DNA of 64,000 bases from Cladorhizidae sp. MBARI D1340-BT2 (Eukaryota; Porifera; Demospongiae; Poecilosclerida; Cladorhizidae), in contig JAQNBH010000013.1 of the NCBI GenBank assembly GCA_028752905.1, positions 42,565,571 through 42,629,570 of the forward strand. The letters run 5' to 3'. Each line of letters opens with the position of its first letter. Within the stretch, counting starts at the first letter, position 1. A model generated the notes under the pieces. It was not told the origin of the DNA and did no database searches. It saw only the letters and a program-made list of their open reading frames with translations. Position numbers and translations under genes: made by a program. This document shows positions 21,284 through 32,745 of the stretch, piece by piece.

Positions 21284-23482
21284 CTAAAATATATCAATCT
21301 TATTAGAGTTCAAGTCACTAGCATACACAAACCCATCTTGATCTACACACACACCCCAATAGTCTCCACCAGCAAATGAGGTGACATAGTCTCCCTCAGT
21401 GGTGAACACTACTATCTTACATACACCATAGACTGCCACATACACATACTGACCAGCTACACACACACCACGTGGAGACTTCAACCTCTTCACACCATCC
21501 TCATCACAGCCAAAGGAGCGTAGGAATGCTCCATCATTACTGAAGACTTGAATACTAGAGCTCCCAGGACTACTGACGTACACGTTTTGATGACTGTCAG
21601 GAGATAGGCCATACAATGTGTTTTTATCTGCACCAACAATCTGTCTCACATATTTCAGTTCTCTGTCGTACACCATGATCCTACCTCCATTGCGAACTTC
21701 AGTAACCATCACTTCATCTCCAACTACTGCAACATCTTCATGTCCTGGACCTTTCACTTGCTGGACTCTGTGTACTTGAACCTTGCTGCAGTTCTTGTTC
21801 GACTTGAAGATTTGATTAGTGCCTTCATCAGTGACATAGATGTTGTCTTCACTGTCTACAGCAATACCTCGTAAATTTTGAAATTTATGTTCCGAGTGAT
21901 TGATACTTCTCAATCTGTTCCCCTCTCTATCCAACACAACGACATCTCCTTGATATTCAGTGACTATAAGCTCACCCACGGAGTCGACAATGATACAACT
22001 AGGCCTTGTTACACCACCCCACACCTTGACAGGTTTGTCTAGTTGAGTGGGCGGGATGGGGACAAGCACAGGGAAGGGACTGCCTGCTACTTGATGCCCG
22101 TCCAATGAGATCGTAAGCTCGTGTCGTCCACGGTGAGTGGGTGTGTACTGGATGCGATATTTGTCGGCTCCAATTTCTTTGGTGTTTGATTTGATGTGAG
22201 CTCCACTGTGCAGACACTTCATATGGCAGTCTATTTGAACAGCACGTGTTGATGGCTTGTTGCCACAGAGTTGAGTGGTGCACAAGACCACTTCTGATAA
22301 CTTCCCAGCCTCAGCCTTGCTGGACACAGTGTTGATGACTAGAGTGATGGGAAGTTTAGTTATCTTAGCCTGGGTCTGGAGGAGCTGCTCCAGGGCCTCA
22401 GCACAGCTCACCTCCACCGCTACATCAACCTCCTCCATTGGTGTAAGCTTCTGCCCTGGCTTGTTGCTGTCTTCAATTAATTTTCGCTGGATCCTACTCT
22501 CCAACTCAGCATGTGTGCACATGACCTCATCGTTGGAACAATGCTTCACACACTGCTCGTTATAGTCCACAATCCTCTGCACCTCTGCAAGGGAAATGGA
22601 AATGTCCTCCTTTTGTCCTTTAAGCTTCTCCATTTTCTGACAGACTATCTTTTTGGCCTCCTCTAACATCTTCTTCTTGTGCGTTTCAATAATAGCGTGC
22701 AGCTCCTTGAAGGACTTCCCGATGGTGTTGGCTACAGACTCTCCCTGGGCTGCTAGCTCAGATTCCGTGGACTTTATCTCTTCAACAGCACAAGAGAGAT
22801 TGGCTGCCACGTTTCTCAGAGGCCTCAAGCTCTCCATCAACTCTTTTCTCTTCTTCTCAGCTGCTAAGTTGGTGAAGTCGAAGTGGTGGTCCCTGTGGTC
22901 CTTTAGTGTGCAGTCACGACAAATTAATACATCACAGTCGAAGCAGAACAGCTTGAGAGACTTTGTGTGAAGTTGGCACTTTTTAGCAGGACAATCTTTG
23001 GGGAGGATGTCTTTAGCTCTCTCCTTCTTCACCTCATCCAAAGAGAGAACCTCATGGCCATCAAAGACAACTTTCATCCTCAGATGTGCCTCCACGCATT
23101 TCTCACATATGAACTTGTCACATTGTCGGCAAAATGATTCAGCTTTGACTGAAGAGGTGGTGCATATCTCACACTCCACCTCCTCCTTGCTAAGAGCTCT
23201 CTTCTGCTTGGCATACAGTTCTTTGAGGCGGTTGATATGGAAAGCCGTTTTGAGTCTGTCTTCATTGCCCTCAGGTAGGGTGGTTTCTTGGCAACACTCT
23301 GGGCAAGGGAAAGGCTGGTCTTTGCCTGTCCTGAGGGCTAGCTTGAGGATGCAGTGCTTGCAGTAGCAATGGAGGCAAGGGAGGGCCTTGGGCAGAGTGT
23401 AGTGCTCCTGGCAGATGGAACATGTGATCTCCTTCTCTAACTCCATCAAATACTTCTCAGCCTCCTCCATGTCTCTAGCCAT
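21284..23482 (-). CDS. TRIM-NHL protein B (putative E3 ubiquitin ligase)
   Basis: An intact, intronless 732-codon gene. RING C3HC4: C21, C24, C36, H38, C41, C44, C60, C63. B-box 1: C104, C107, C118, C121, C126, C129, H133, H143. B-box 2: C169, H172, C180, C183, C188, C191, H196, H199. Coiled coil about 205-340, filamin-type immunoglobulin repeat about 378-475, NHL propeller about 482-732 with repeated GIAVDSEDNIYVTD-like blades. Established for the family: the RING transfers ubiquitin, the coiled coil dimerises, and the NHL propeller binds RNA or protein (TRIM2/3/71, Brat, LIN-41 architecture). Substrate is unknown. The start ATG lies in CAACCATGG, and all three copies share this start. About 91% identical in protein to copy C by hand count, with differences clustered in NHL loops. 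Confidence 0.93.
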   Translation of the reverse strand: MARDMEEAEKYLMELEKEITCSICQEHYTLPKALPCLHCYCKHCILKLALRTGKDQPFPCPECCQETTLPEGNEDRLKTAFHINRLKELYAKQKRALSKEEVECEICTTSSVKAESFCRQCDKFICEKCVEAHLRMKVVFDGHEVLSLDEVKKERAKDILPKDCPAKKCQLHTKSLKLFCFDCDVLICRDCTLKDHRDHHFDFTNLAAEKKRKELMESLRPLRNVAANLSCAVEEIKSTESELAAQGESVANTIGKSFKELHAIIETHKKKMLEEAKKIVCQKMEKLKGQKEDISISLAEVQRIVDYNEQCVKHCSNDEVMCTHAELESRIQRKLIEDSNKPGQKLTPMEEVDVAVEVSCAEALEQLLQTQAKITKLPITLVINTVSSKAEAGKLSEVVLCTTQLCGNKPSTRAVQIDCHMKCLHSGAHIKSNTKEIGADKYRIQYTPTHRGRHELTISLDGHQVAGSPFPVLVPIPPTQLDKPVKVWGGVTRPSCIIVDSVGELIVTEYQGDVVVLDREGNRLRSINHSEHKFQNLRGIAVDSEDNIYVTDEGTNQIFKSNKNCSKVQVHRVQQVKGPGHEDVAVVGDEVMVTEVRNGGRIMVYDRELKYVRQIVGADKNTLYGLSPDSHQNVYVSSPGSSSIQVFSNDGAFLRSFGCDEDGVKRLKSPRGVCVAGQYVYVAVYGVCKIVVFTTEGDYVTSFAGGDYWGVCVDQDGFVYASDLNSNKIDIF

Positions 23483-23793
23483 GGTTGCAATGTTTAGAGA
23501 GAACTAGTAGTTGAGAAACACTTTAGATACAGAACTTCAGCAGACACAAGAGCTACAGGAAACAGTGCAAATCGGGTGTGGCCTTAATTATATTCATGAG
23601 TGGTGATGTAATGCTGCACCCACAAAAGAGGGCGTGTCATCTGGTATTGCACATGTGCAGAGACAAGACTGGGATTGTGTCACATGTTGGTAGTAAGGCA
23701 GTACTACACATAAGATGTGTAATTATATTATAGTCTCAACTTTCTTTGATGCTGTAGAGAGAGGAGAGTGGTAGTCATGCAGCCATACATATG
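23483..23793 (-). promoter_or_regulatory. Upstream flank of TRIM copy B
   Basis: The 310-bp block shared with copies A and C, including the TATA-like AATATAATTAAG at about 23584-23594. Beyond it (GTATTGTCCAAGCAG) the sequence stays collinear with copy C only. Confidence 0.5.
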
Positions 23794-24860
23794 TATTGTC
23801 CAAGCAGATAAGGAGAACTCTCCCAGGCCTACTGCACACTACATATCCCATGCCCTCCACCAGACCTGATTCAGGTGTAGCCTAGGAAACACACTGGTGT
23901 GTGTATGTGGGCTAGTAGCTACAATGGAGAGCCTTTTTGTCTTCAAACAGGTGGTGAGATATATGGAGGTAGAGCTCTCTCTCTCTCTTCATTATTATAT
24001 AACTTGAATGGAATTCTCCCTCCAACATTCTTTCTCCTCCAATAGTCTCTGCCCATTATGAGGTCTGAACAAAACAGAGTTTGCCCTTGAATTGTCTTGG
24101 CAACATGCACTCATCTTGTGTGTGTGCAGATGAGGTTAAATTTGAAGCTGGAGGTGCAGAATGTTAGGAGGATGGAGGCAAAGATGGTGCAATTATCCTC
24201 CTAATGCATGGAGAGGTGGCAGCTGAAGCCACACCACAAATTGCTGAGCTCACTTCCAAACTGCAAAGTTGAGAAGGTCAGGATTCTAGCGACCCTTTCA
24301 CGGACCTGACGATGATGTGGAGCAACTAGAAACTAATGAAATACTAGTCCATGACTGAGGACTAGCAAAACCTTTCTTTCCAACTGGGCTAGGGCCCTGG
24401 CCTCCATTTTACATTGTCTTGTTTTGTGGTTGGGTGAAGCTCAATAGGGCCTGGGAGGAGCCAGTGCCAAGGCTAAATGAGTTCACACATGCCTGAGGCT
24501 AGCCTGGGTTTGGGATAAATTATGTACGCCATCGAATCGTATTCACCTTCATTTAGTGCACACCCCATATAGGGTAGCTGAAATTTTTGAACCTTCATTG
24601 GAGGAAATAAAACAGGTGGCTCCAGCAGTTGCAGGTTGGGGAGGGGAGGGGGGGAGGCTGTGATGATTTTTTTAAACCACACGTTTTAATTATATACACA
24701 CAATTAATTATATACACACAAACATACACACACAATGATTACTTGTGGTTTAGCAGGTTAACAGGTGGTCTGGGGGGACCCAGGCATCTTAATCGCCTTC
24801 TCAATAATCAAATTTCAAATTGCTGTAGCGTTTGTCAGGAGTAACATAAAGTAAGATGAC
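23794..24860. other. Duplicated non-coding stretch, module B
   Basis: Collinear with 59194-60224, with small indels and a G-run difference near 24763/60150. No convincing frame is seen, and I cannot name the sequence. Confidence 0.5.
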
Positions 24861-25350
24861 TTTGTATATACAAGTAGTTATGACTGCTCCAGTAACAAGA
24901 GACACACACAAGCAGTTATGACTGCTCCAGTAACAAGAGGCATACACAAGCAGTTATGGCTGCTCCAGTAACAAGAGGCACACACAAGCAGTTATGACTG
25001 CTCCAGTAACAAGAGGCACACACAAGCAGTTATGACTGCTCCAGTAACAAGAGGCACACACAAGCAGTTATGGCTGCTCCAGTAACAAGAGGCACTCACA
25101 AGCAGTTATGGCTGCTCCAGTAACAAGAGGCACACACAAGCAGTTATGGCTGCTCCAGTAACAAGAGGCACACACAAGCAGTTATGACTGCTCCAGTAAC
25201 AAGAGACACACACAAGCAGTTATGGCTGCTACAGTAACAAGAGGCACACACAAGCAGTTATGGCTGCTCCAGTAACAAGAGGCACTCACAAGCAGTTATG
25301 GCTGCTCCAGTAACAAGAGGCACACAAAAGCAGTTATGGCTTCTCTAATA
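24861..25350. repeat. 38-bp minisatellite, module B
   Basis: About 12 units of CACACACAAGCAGTTATGAC plus TGCTCCAGTAACAAGAGG. Every unit carries the self-complementary AGCAGT-TATG-ACTGCT. The common A/G variant (GGCTGCT) converts one T-A pair to T-G. The array in module C (60225-60565) has about nine units. Confidence 0.93.
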
Positions 25351-25364
25351 GTTAATTATGTCAT

Positions 25365-26215
25365 GTGTCAGGACCTCTCCTCTTGAATTATCTTCACAGG
25401 CAGTCATATATGAATTATTCCTGTGGGAGAGAGAGTCTGTGTGGATTTTTCAGGGCCATTCTTGGGAGCAATGTTCTTGATAACAGTGGATGCCCATTCC
25501 AAGTGGCCAGAGGTGCACCAGATGTGGCAGACAACAGCTTGCAAAACAATTTTGTATTGAGGCAAACATTCTCTACTTACGGGCTGCCAGAACAAGTCGT
25601 TACTGATAATCTTCCTCAATTTGTACCTGAAGAGTTCTCAGCCTTCATGAAGAGTAGCGGTATATTGCACCTTCAGTCTGAACCTTACCATCCTGCTTCC
25701 AATGTCAGGGGGAGAGATTTCGTAGCTCACCACATTCTACTACATAGTATGGTAATTCATAGTTCCTTATTGAAGTTCCAATTCGTTGGATTTGATTGAG
25801 CCAGATCGTGAAAGACAGTCAGAGAGAACAAGCACACCAGAAAAATAATATGACGATAGAGGATCTTGAAACGGTGAATGGGGTGTGGCAGAGCATGTCA
25901 TGGCCAGGAACATGCGCAGTGCTCCAGAGTGGATTCCAGGCATTGTCAAAGACTGCCTTGGGCTATGATTGAGACAGAGTAAAATCAATTGTGGAAACAG
26001 CTACCGACCAGATCAAGGAATAGTTTGCCAATCAGCTGAGCAGCCAACGAGTTGAACCAGATCTTGCAGCACCTCCAACATAGAGAGACAGCAATGGATT
26101 CCTAGAGAAGGATGACCTGCAAGTACCAGCTCTACACAGCAGCCCATCATCTCATCGATATCCAGTTCATTCTGGCAGCCCACAGAGGATACCACTAACA
26201 GCAAGTCCCCTCCAT
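25365..26215 (+). pseudogene. Gypsy integrase core and tail, third family
   Basis: Across frames: VDAHSKWPEVHQM (first catalytic Asp), QTFSTYGLPEQVVTDN (second Asp), PQFVPEEFSAFMKS, HLQSEPYHPASN (with the Glu region), then ARNMRSAPEWIPGIV (C-terminal tail). All are classic blocks of Ty3/Gypsy integrase. Frameshifts near 25470 and 25545 and several stops break it. A duplicate lies at 60590-61220, shortened in the middle. Confidence 0.8.
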
Positions 26216-26229
26216 GAAGTGTGAGGGAA

Positions 26230-26455
26230 TGTGGTTATTGAACTCTGACATTGTAATAACTGTGTGCAGTCTTAGTCTGGTTACATCATGTCGGTGCTAG
26301 GTTAAGACCACGCCTCCCTTTGTAGGAGGGGCGCTCTCCAGTAACTAGAGATATGATGCCATTGCCTTATGCTTGCTTGAGATTGTTACTGAATAATACT
26401 TTTTGGGGTGCCTTGCTAGTGTTCTCATAAGCAGTCCTTAATTCATGTCATGTCA
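26230..26455 (+). mobile_element. Likely Gypsy 3' LTR (third family)
   Basis: Starts TGTGGTTATTGAAC after a purine-rich GTGTGAGGGAA and ends near TCATGTCATGTCA. Length about 226 bp. Position directly after the integrase tail supports a 3' LTR. Copy in module C at 61231-61471. Confidence 0.5.
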
Positions 26456-27189
26456 CACACACTCCCACACACACACAAAGAGAGAGGGTTATTGGTAGCT
26501 GATCATTAGGAACAAGTAGTTTGTGCCTCCCCAAACAATCACGTGTCTTTCCTTGCCACTGACCCCTTACCTACCTAAATACACATTGTTTTAAAGCACT
26601 CAGAGAGAGTTATCTTTAGACACTAAAATCAACTGCATGGAAGTGGCCATCACTAGGGCAGCCTAGAGGAGGAGGGGGAGGGCTTGTGGGGAGGGAGAAG
26701 AGCAGGAGGGAGAGGAGGAGGATAATTACATGTAGGAGGGGTGGAGGTGGAGGAGGAGAGAGGCTGGGGAAGGAGGAGGAGAGAGGTGGAGTAGGAGGAG
26801 GAAGATGTAGTTACATGTAGGAGGGAGAAGGGGAGGAGTATCATAGAAAAGGATGTAATGCTATTTTTGGAGACAAGGTCTAAAAAATGGTAATGTTTTG
26901 GTTATGAATTTGGAGCTGCATAGATTCTGCACACTTCACTGTATGTATAGCTCAAATGATAGAGCTCTCTGTGTGCTCTCTTTTGGTATTAAAAAAAGCT
27001 GCATAGCTACAACTATGCTAAAGTTACATGCAGCCAAACTGGGGGTCCTCAACATCTTAGTGCCTGAACTGGTTTTAGTTGTGGTTGCTGATCTAGCCAG
27101 CTAGAGGAGGCTACTCTACAACTTCCTGCTTGCATTTAGGCACTAAATAGTGACCAAGTAGGCAAGAGCAGCTGATGAAGGGGAAAAAT
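26456..27189. other. Purine-rich tract and dispersed repeat, no gene
   Basis: Holds CA and GA runs, a GGA-rich purine tract at 26655-26835 (also at 61685-61825 and 63830-63970), and the dispersed repeat copy at 26905-27130. Poly-Ser/Pro frames on the minus strand are artefacts of the purine tract. Confidence 0.7.
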
Positions 27190-27783
27190 TCCGTTGAATC
27201 GGAAAACTCCAGGCAAAGACCACTTGCACATGGTGTGTCTGCTCATGTAAAAGGAAGGAGGATGACAATGGCATGAAACTGTGGCTACAAAGAGTAGGGG
27301 CAAGGCCTCCTGGTGGGCTCTTAAGAAAACCTTCTCTTCTAGTTTGGGACCAACTCAGAGCACATAAAACTGAAGCCATTAAAGAGAAGGTGGGAGAATT
27401 GAAGACCCAAGTAGCCGCCATTCCTGGGGGGCTGATGAGCCAATGGCCGCCTTTAGACGTGTCAATATTTAAGCCTAACATGTGGGAGCAGGAGAACCAA
27501 TGGATGGGAGAACCAGGTCATGACCTCACCCCCGCAGGAAGAGTGGAGCGGCCCACCATTACACAGGTGTGTGAGTGGGTGAAGAAGTCGTGGGATGACA
27601 TAAGAACTGAAGTCATTGTGAAATCCTTTAAAAAGTGTGGGATTAGTAATGGCCTGGATGCAAGTGAAGAGTGGGCACTGTTTGAAGACACTGATGCCAG
27701 TAGTTCAGTTTCTATAAACTAATGATGATGACTTTTTAGGTTGTGCTGACGAGGCAGAATCTTCGGGCTTTGAAGAGGATTAG
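27190..27783 (+). pseudogene. Pogo/Tigger-like DDE transposase, C-terminal half
   Basis: A frame from about 27273 reads KPSLLVWDQLRAH (catalytic Asp region), AVIPGGL-like AAIPGGLMSQWPPLDVS (last Asp of the DDE/D triad), then RPTITQVCEWVKKSWDDI and VKSFKKCGISN. These are blocks of the DDE superfamily endonucleases of pogo, Tigger and Jerky-like elements. The N-terminal DNA-binding half is absent. The acidic tail (DDDFLGCADEAESSGFEED) continues in a different frame after 27721 and stops at 27783. Confidence 0.8.
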
Positions 27784-27849
27784 GTGGGGGGGAGTATATT
27801 TTACTGAAGAGTCATGTTTTCTGCACATTCTCTTATTGTGTTGAGTAAA

Positions 27850-29376
27850 GGCTGGTTCACAACACGACGCTGGCCGAGCAGAGCATTGCATTGCGTCCGA
27901 GCATGACGTTGCGTCGTGTTGTGAACGCAACGGAGCTTCTGAAACGCAGCGTCGGACCAATCAGAATGGCTATCACGTGCCGCTGACCTGCAGCCAGTAT
28001 CCTATTGATGAAGAAAAGTTGCTGTCAGGAGCTTTCCGTTTGTGGCAGGTGACTGGAAGTCAGTGGCAAGTCAGGTAAGAATGGTCTAGCTATATATATA
28101 AAGCTATAGAAAGAATGGCCTAGCTATAACTAGCTATATAAAGAATGGCCTAGCTATAACTAGATATAGAAAGAATGGCCTAGCTACAACTAGTTTCTAT
28201 CGAGTGACGACAATTATCCACATATTGATATGATAGGTTGGAGAAGGAGCAACCTCAGAACACTGTTGCAAAAAGTGGAAGACACTGAGGGATCAGTATG
28301 TAAGGGAACTGAAGAAGAAGAGTCCCAAGAGGGTGATGCAGGTCCATGGTTATTTCATGCTGGCCACTGTTTTCTGTCATCATTTTTACACATCATTTGT
28401 GAACATTGAATTCCCCAAGAACCCTATTCCCCACCACCTACCAATTATCATGAATATGTAAAATAATTATTTTAAGCGAATTTTGTGTACTGATATGTTG
28501 AAAATATTTACTAGACAATTTATTATTAGCACTGTGTTTATGTATGCTAAAACATAGTTGTATTGCCAGGGACTTCTCCAGCTGTGCTTGAGAAGTAGTC
28601 CCTGAAGGCATCTCTCGTGGAAGCAGCGGATTGTGAATACCTCAAGATCAATTATATAATGTACAAGGTACAAAGGGGGGGTGGAACTCTGCTGCTTCCA
28701 GCACATGATATGGACTCCATTCCAGTACATGGCTCCTCGTCGATGGTACAAACTGTTTATCGTCCTGTACGAAAGTTGAAGGTCAGTGAGGTCTGCAAAA
28801 TCATAGAGGATAACTTCATGACAGAGAGACCCAACAAATTATAATTTTTTTAGCACTATACTTGTGAGTTGCCTGTAGCTCAGAGCGAGTGCCAACCTTT
28901 CATCTGGGAATATATCAGCTCTGACAGAGCTGTCATGACTTTGATGGGTCAGGTATGGATTGACCTATATATATATAATTAGGTAACTTTTATTATTTAC
29001 ACTATGGCACATACTAAGCATACCTCAGCTAAAAGAGAGTCAAACCTCTCCCTAGACATTGTCAAATATCTGAAATGACTCGGGGTCAGAGAGCCTCATC
29101 TCTTGTAGGAGATTGTTCTAATCTCCATGCTGGGTACAGCGAGCGAATATAGGGCATACTCACATCCTTCTCTTCCACTTTCTTCGTCTCCTACTAGCCA
29201 ATAGCAAGATTAAATCAAATTCTTCTTCGCTGTTGCTGTCGCTTTTGTTATGCGCGGTTCCTGGCCGAGCGGAGCGTTGCATTATTTATGTTGTGAACCG
29301 ACAAACGCAACGCAATGCAATGCAATGCAATGCAACGCAACGCTCCGCTCGGCCAGCGTCGTGTTGTGAACCAGCC
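27850..29376. mobile_element. Harbinger-like DNA transposon with long terminal inverted repeats
   Basis: Left end GGCTGGTTCACAACACGACG at 27850 and its inverse at 29357-29376. The inverted repeats continue to about 28 bp or more. The left end also carries an internal inverse of CACAACACGACGC at about 27910-27923, so it can fold back on itself. The interior has a MADF/Myb-like exon, as in the second gene of PIF/Harbinger elements. No transposase was found, and the flanking 3 bp do not match, so the superfamily is a suggestion. An AATGC-type run lies near the right end (29309-29350). Confidence 0.7.
27990..28345 (+). CDS. MADF/Myb-SANT-like DNA-binding exons in the transposon
   Basis: Exon 1 ends at 28074 (GTCAG then GTAAGA). 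A 162-bp intron (28075-28236) follows, and exon 2 starts VGEGATSEHCCKKWKTLRD and continues YVRELKKKSPKR. The CKKWKxLRDxYxRELKK pattern is the third-helix region of MADF/Myb-SANT domains. The intron contains three units of an approximately 32-bp repeat (AAAGAATGGCCTAGCTATAA). The start codon was not identified. Downstream, 28617-28844 is open but not recognised. Confidence 0.45.
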
Positions 29377-30134
29377 TTGACTAGCACTGAAGTCATTTCA
29401 TGTCCCGGTAGGTAGGATTTGCATGTAGTCATGGTTACTGGTATATTAGTTGTAAAGGAGATCTTTTGCTGCGCTGATCTTCTGCTTGATGTTCAATAGG
29501 AAATACTGGTAGCTTGCCTTGTATGCATTCTAATTTTACCTTCTTTAACGAGAATACAGTGCAACATTTTGGGGTGGGATGCTTAAATACACTAAGTAGT
29601 AAATATTCTGTGCTGAAATGAGGTGCGTTTATATGCCCTAAAATACGATAGGACAACAAGATAATACACCAAGAATGATTTTCTATATAGAGCACATCAA
29701 ACATTAATTAACTGGCACCAATTATCTGTGTACCTGTGTACCAATTATCGGTGTACTCTGAACCACACTATAATTAATCTTGCAAAAAGGTCTGCAGCTA
29801 ACTCGGCTCTCAATACTCACATTTAGAAAAGGACTGAAGAGAAGGTCCAGAAATAAGATGGCGATAATGAAGACACCGAGATGAATATGAGCAGATGGGT
29901 GTGGCTTTGTGGGAAACTATAGAAGAATGAGCCTCCCAAGTTCATCACACCATAGGCAAGAACTCCAGAGGTGTGCTCAAGGACAGAATGCATCTTGTTT
30001 TCCTGATAACCACACACAAACAACAAACAACAACAACAACAATAATAGGACTGCTGAAATTTGTCCATGAACAGACTAAAGGTTGATTGATATAAGCATT
30101 CACACTCCCCATGCTGAGAGAAGGCCAGCAATGG
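29377..30134. other. No gene seen; duplicated with 62230-62560
   Basis: The block from about 29585 to 29730 (ACACTAAGTAGTAAATATTC onward) recurs at 62246-62380, and the block near 29830-30130 recurs at 62450-62560 with a deletion. Confidence 0.55.
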
Positions 30135-30305
30135 TGTGTGCTCTGTGCAGGTGAGTGCCCCACCTTAAACCACGCCCCCATAGGAGAGCACAGTGTTGGT
30201 TGGTCAGTCCTGAGGCACAGCATCATCACAATACAAGGCCTTAGCCAGTGCAGGTGAGTGCCCCACCCTAAACCATGCCCCCATAGGAGAGCACAACAGT
30301 GTTGA
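30135..30305. repeat. 106-bp minisatellite, array 2
   Basis: About one and a half units of the same family as 11051-11545, starting GTGCAGGTGAGTG. Confidence 0.9.
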
Positions 30306-30329
30306 AGCAACATAAATGCAAGATTATTA

Positions 30330-30389
30330 ATATTAAATAATAATAATAATAAATAAAAAATTATAAAATTTTTTAATAAAAATAATAAA

Positions 30390-30420
<31 letters not shown>

Positions 30421-30607
30421 CAACAACAACTACAACAACTACTACAACTACAACTACAACAACAACACAACAGCAACAGCAACAACATAATAAATAAATA
30501 AATAAATAATAATAAAATAATAACAATCAAATAATAATAGATCAAATAATAATAGAAATAATAATGATGATGATTATGATGACGATGATGATAATAATAA
30601 TATTAAT

Positions 30608-30644
<37 letters not shown>

Positions 30645-30769
30645 AAATAATAATACAAATAATATTAATACTAATAATAACAACAACAACACTGATAATA
30701 ATAGAATAATAATAAAATCATAATAATAAAATCATAATAAGGTAATAAAATCATAATAATAATAAAATC

Positions 30770-30805
<36 letters not shown>
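30330..30805. repeat. AAT/AAC/ATC trinucleotide arrays
   Basis: Mixed AAT, AAC and GAT runs. Poly-Ile, poly-Val and poly-Leu frames are artefacts. Confidence 0.95.
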
Positions 30806-30977
30806 TTTAGTAAAATATAAATGTAAGATGAACTTAAGGAGCACATGAAAATTCCAGCCCTTATGGTGATAGTACTAGGAAGAGCAAATGTGCGGCCCAA
30901 TCCTGCACCATACCATATATATAGCAGAGGCCAAAATAACCTACGCTGAAAAATACAATAGGGTGGAGGAATAAGTG

Positions 30978-31253
30978 TCAACCACAAATTAGACTTGAGG
31001 CAAGAATCACTTGATGGGTGCACATGACACCTCCTTGTACTGACATCACATTAAACATGCACAACCTCTTCACAGGCAACTCCACCCACCACAATAAGTT
31101 GGGCCGGACGTGCAGAGGAATCTTCTGGACTCTCTTGTGCAGAACTATGTTGAGGAAGTGGACAGAGATGAGGAGGATGCAGATGATGGCTGTGACCAGA
31201 GCTGCCGGGGTCATGTGGCCAGTGAATATCAGCTGAAAATACTTGAGGCTTCT
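30978..31253 (-). CDS. Putative terminal exon of an unrecognised membrane protein, copy 2
   Basis: Same exon as 13387-13665 with a pyrimidine tract and AG before 31253 and TGA at 30978. A three-base deletion removes one Leu from the ILLLIS run and keeps the frame. ALVTAIICILL is the hydrophobic core. No family recognised. Confidence 0.35.
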   Translation of the reverse strand, partial: RSLKYFQLIFTGHMTPAALVTAIICILLISVHFLNIVLHKRVQKIPLHVRPNLLWWVELPVKRLCMFNVMSVQGGVMCTHQVILASSLICG

Positions 31254-32745
31254 CTGGGGGGAAGGAAAAAGAATGGAGAGGGCATGGCTAGGGGTGGGGC
31301 TGGAGCTATGGCTATATATAGAACAATGGTGAGTGCTAGACAGTTGATGTAATAATGGAGACAGCAAGCTAGTCTTGCTGGCCTGACTCTCATGCACACA
31401 CACACACAGAAAGAGAGGCTGGTCCACCTCACATGGTCACTTGTGTTGCACAGTCAGCAAATGTGGTGGCAGCTGCTCGTGTTAAACACGAAGAAGAAAA
31501 AACATGCTGGACTCCTGTGCTGGGGAAGAGAGGCTGGCCAACAAGACTAAGAGAGAAAACAGTAAAAAGATATATAAGTATGTAGCTATTGCACACCTCA
31601 CAGACTGAGCCTAGGTGTGCGTGCCTACAACTTGCTACAGCCTCTTCCATGCCAGTGGAGCGAGACAGGTGGTGAAGGATGCAGCTGCCACGCTCCCACT
31701 CTGCAGGAAGAATTAGGTCAAATTCAGGTAAGGATCGCTGGAGGTGGGGCTGGAGCTACTCCGCCATAATTCTTAGTTGTGTGAGAGTAAAAAAAACTGC
31801 GTCTTGAGAAGCTAAAAGATCCTGGTTTCAAAATTGTGTCGCGTAGTGCAGTAGCTGAGAATCGGTTGCAAGCATTACTACGCGCTCATCCCAACCATCA
31901 CCATCTTTGTAAAAGTTCTGTTGAGTTTTGCTTAGCAAGACCCTTTACCAACCTCTACGAGCATTGGTAAAGGGTCGTCTACCGTACCATGCTTATTAAT
32001 GCCAGCTGAAGGTAATATCATGGAGATGGACGCTGAGCTGGCTGCATCTCTAGCCAACTCTACATCGCTATAGAGCAGCTCTAAACTTCCGAAGAGATGA
32101 CAAAGAAATCCTGTCATAAATCTCGTGTTGTTAGTGTTAATGTTGTTGCAAAAGCTATTTAGAGTTTACATCATGATAATGTAGATAGGTTAGGACTGTT
32201 TAATAAATCGTTTGAAGGAATGATGAAGAGGTTCTAATGCAGGTTGTGAATTCCATAGCTAAGGCAGAGGGAAGGAAGACTGCATGGCTGCAATGTGGGA
32301 GAATGGGATTATGATGTTTGATGGGTGGTATTGGTGAGAAGACATGAGCGGAGTAGGAGCTAATTGGATGGAGTCTGGAAGAAAATTGATGTGATTTTTT
32401 ATAATTTTGTATATTAGTAGATGCTATATATATATGTGGCGGCCATAACATGCATGATTATCTGGGGGAGTGCATTATCTGGGGGAGTGCAAAGTTAGAC
32501 ATAAATTTAGCATAATGTTTTGTGCACCTGGCATCATTAGTAACGCATACGATGTAGCACGCCTTTACCTTTAAATAATCTTCAAAATGCTGAGTCCAGA
32601 GGGACCGTGCACTATATAGTGCAGTGCAAAATATATAAATATATATAACGACAGTAAATGAAATGATGGGGTAGAAATTCAAGATCTCATTTTCGAGATT
32701 TCCAGTCAGAACATCAGCTCTGTAGAACTTTTAACCCTGGGCAAG
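31254..32745. other. Duplicated non-coding stretch, no gene seen
   Basis: About 31310-32120 is shared with 38160-38990. Includes the inverted GACCCTTTACCAA pair listed separately and CA/GA runs. CTGGGGGAGTGCA occurs twice at 32461-32490 and again near 38998. Confidence 0.55.
31939..31976. repeat. 13-bp perfect inverted repeat (hairpin)
   Basis: GACCCTTTACCAA (31939-31951) and its inverse TTGGTAAAGGGTC (31964-31976) with a 12-base loop. Also at 38839-38876. The half-motif is scattered elsewhere in the window. Confidence 0.9.
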
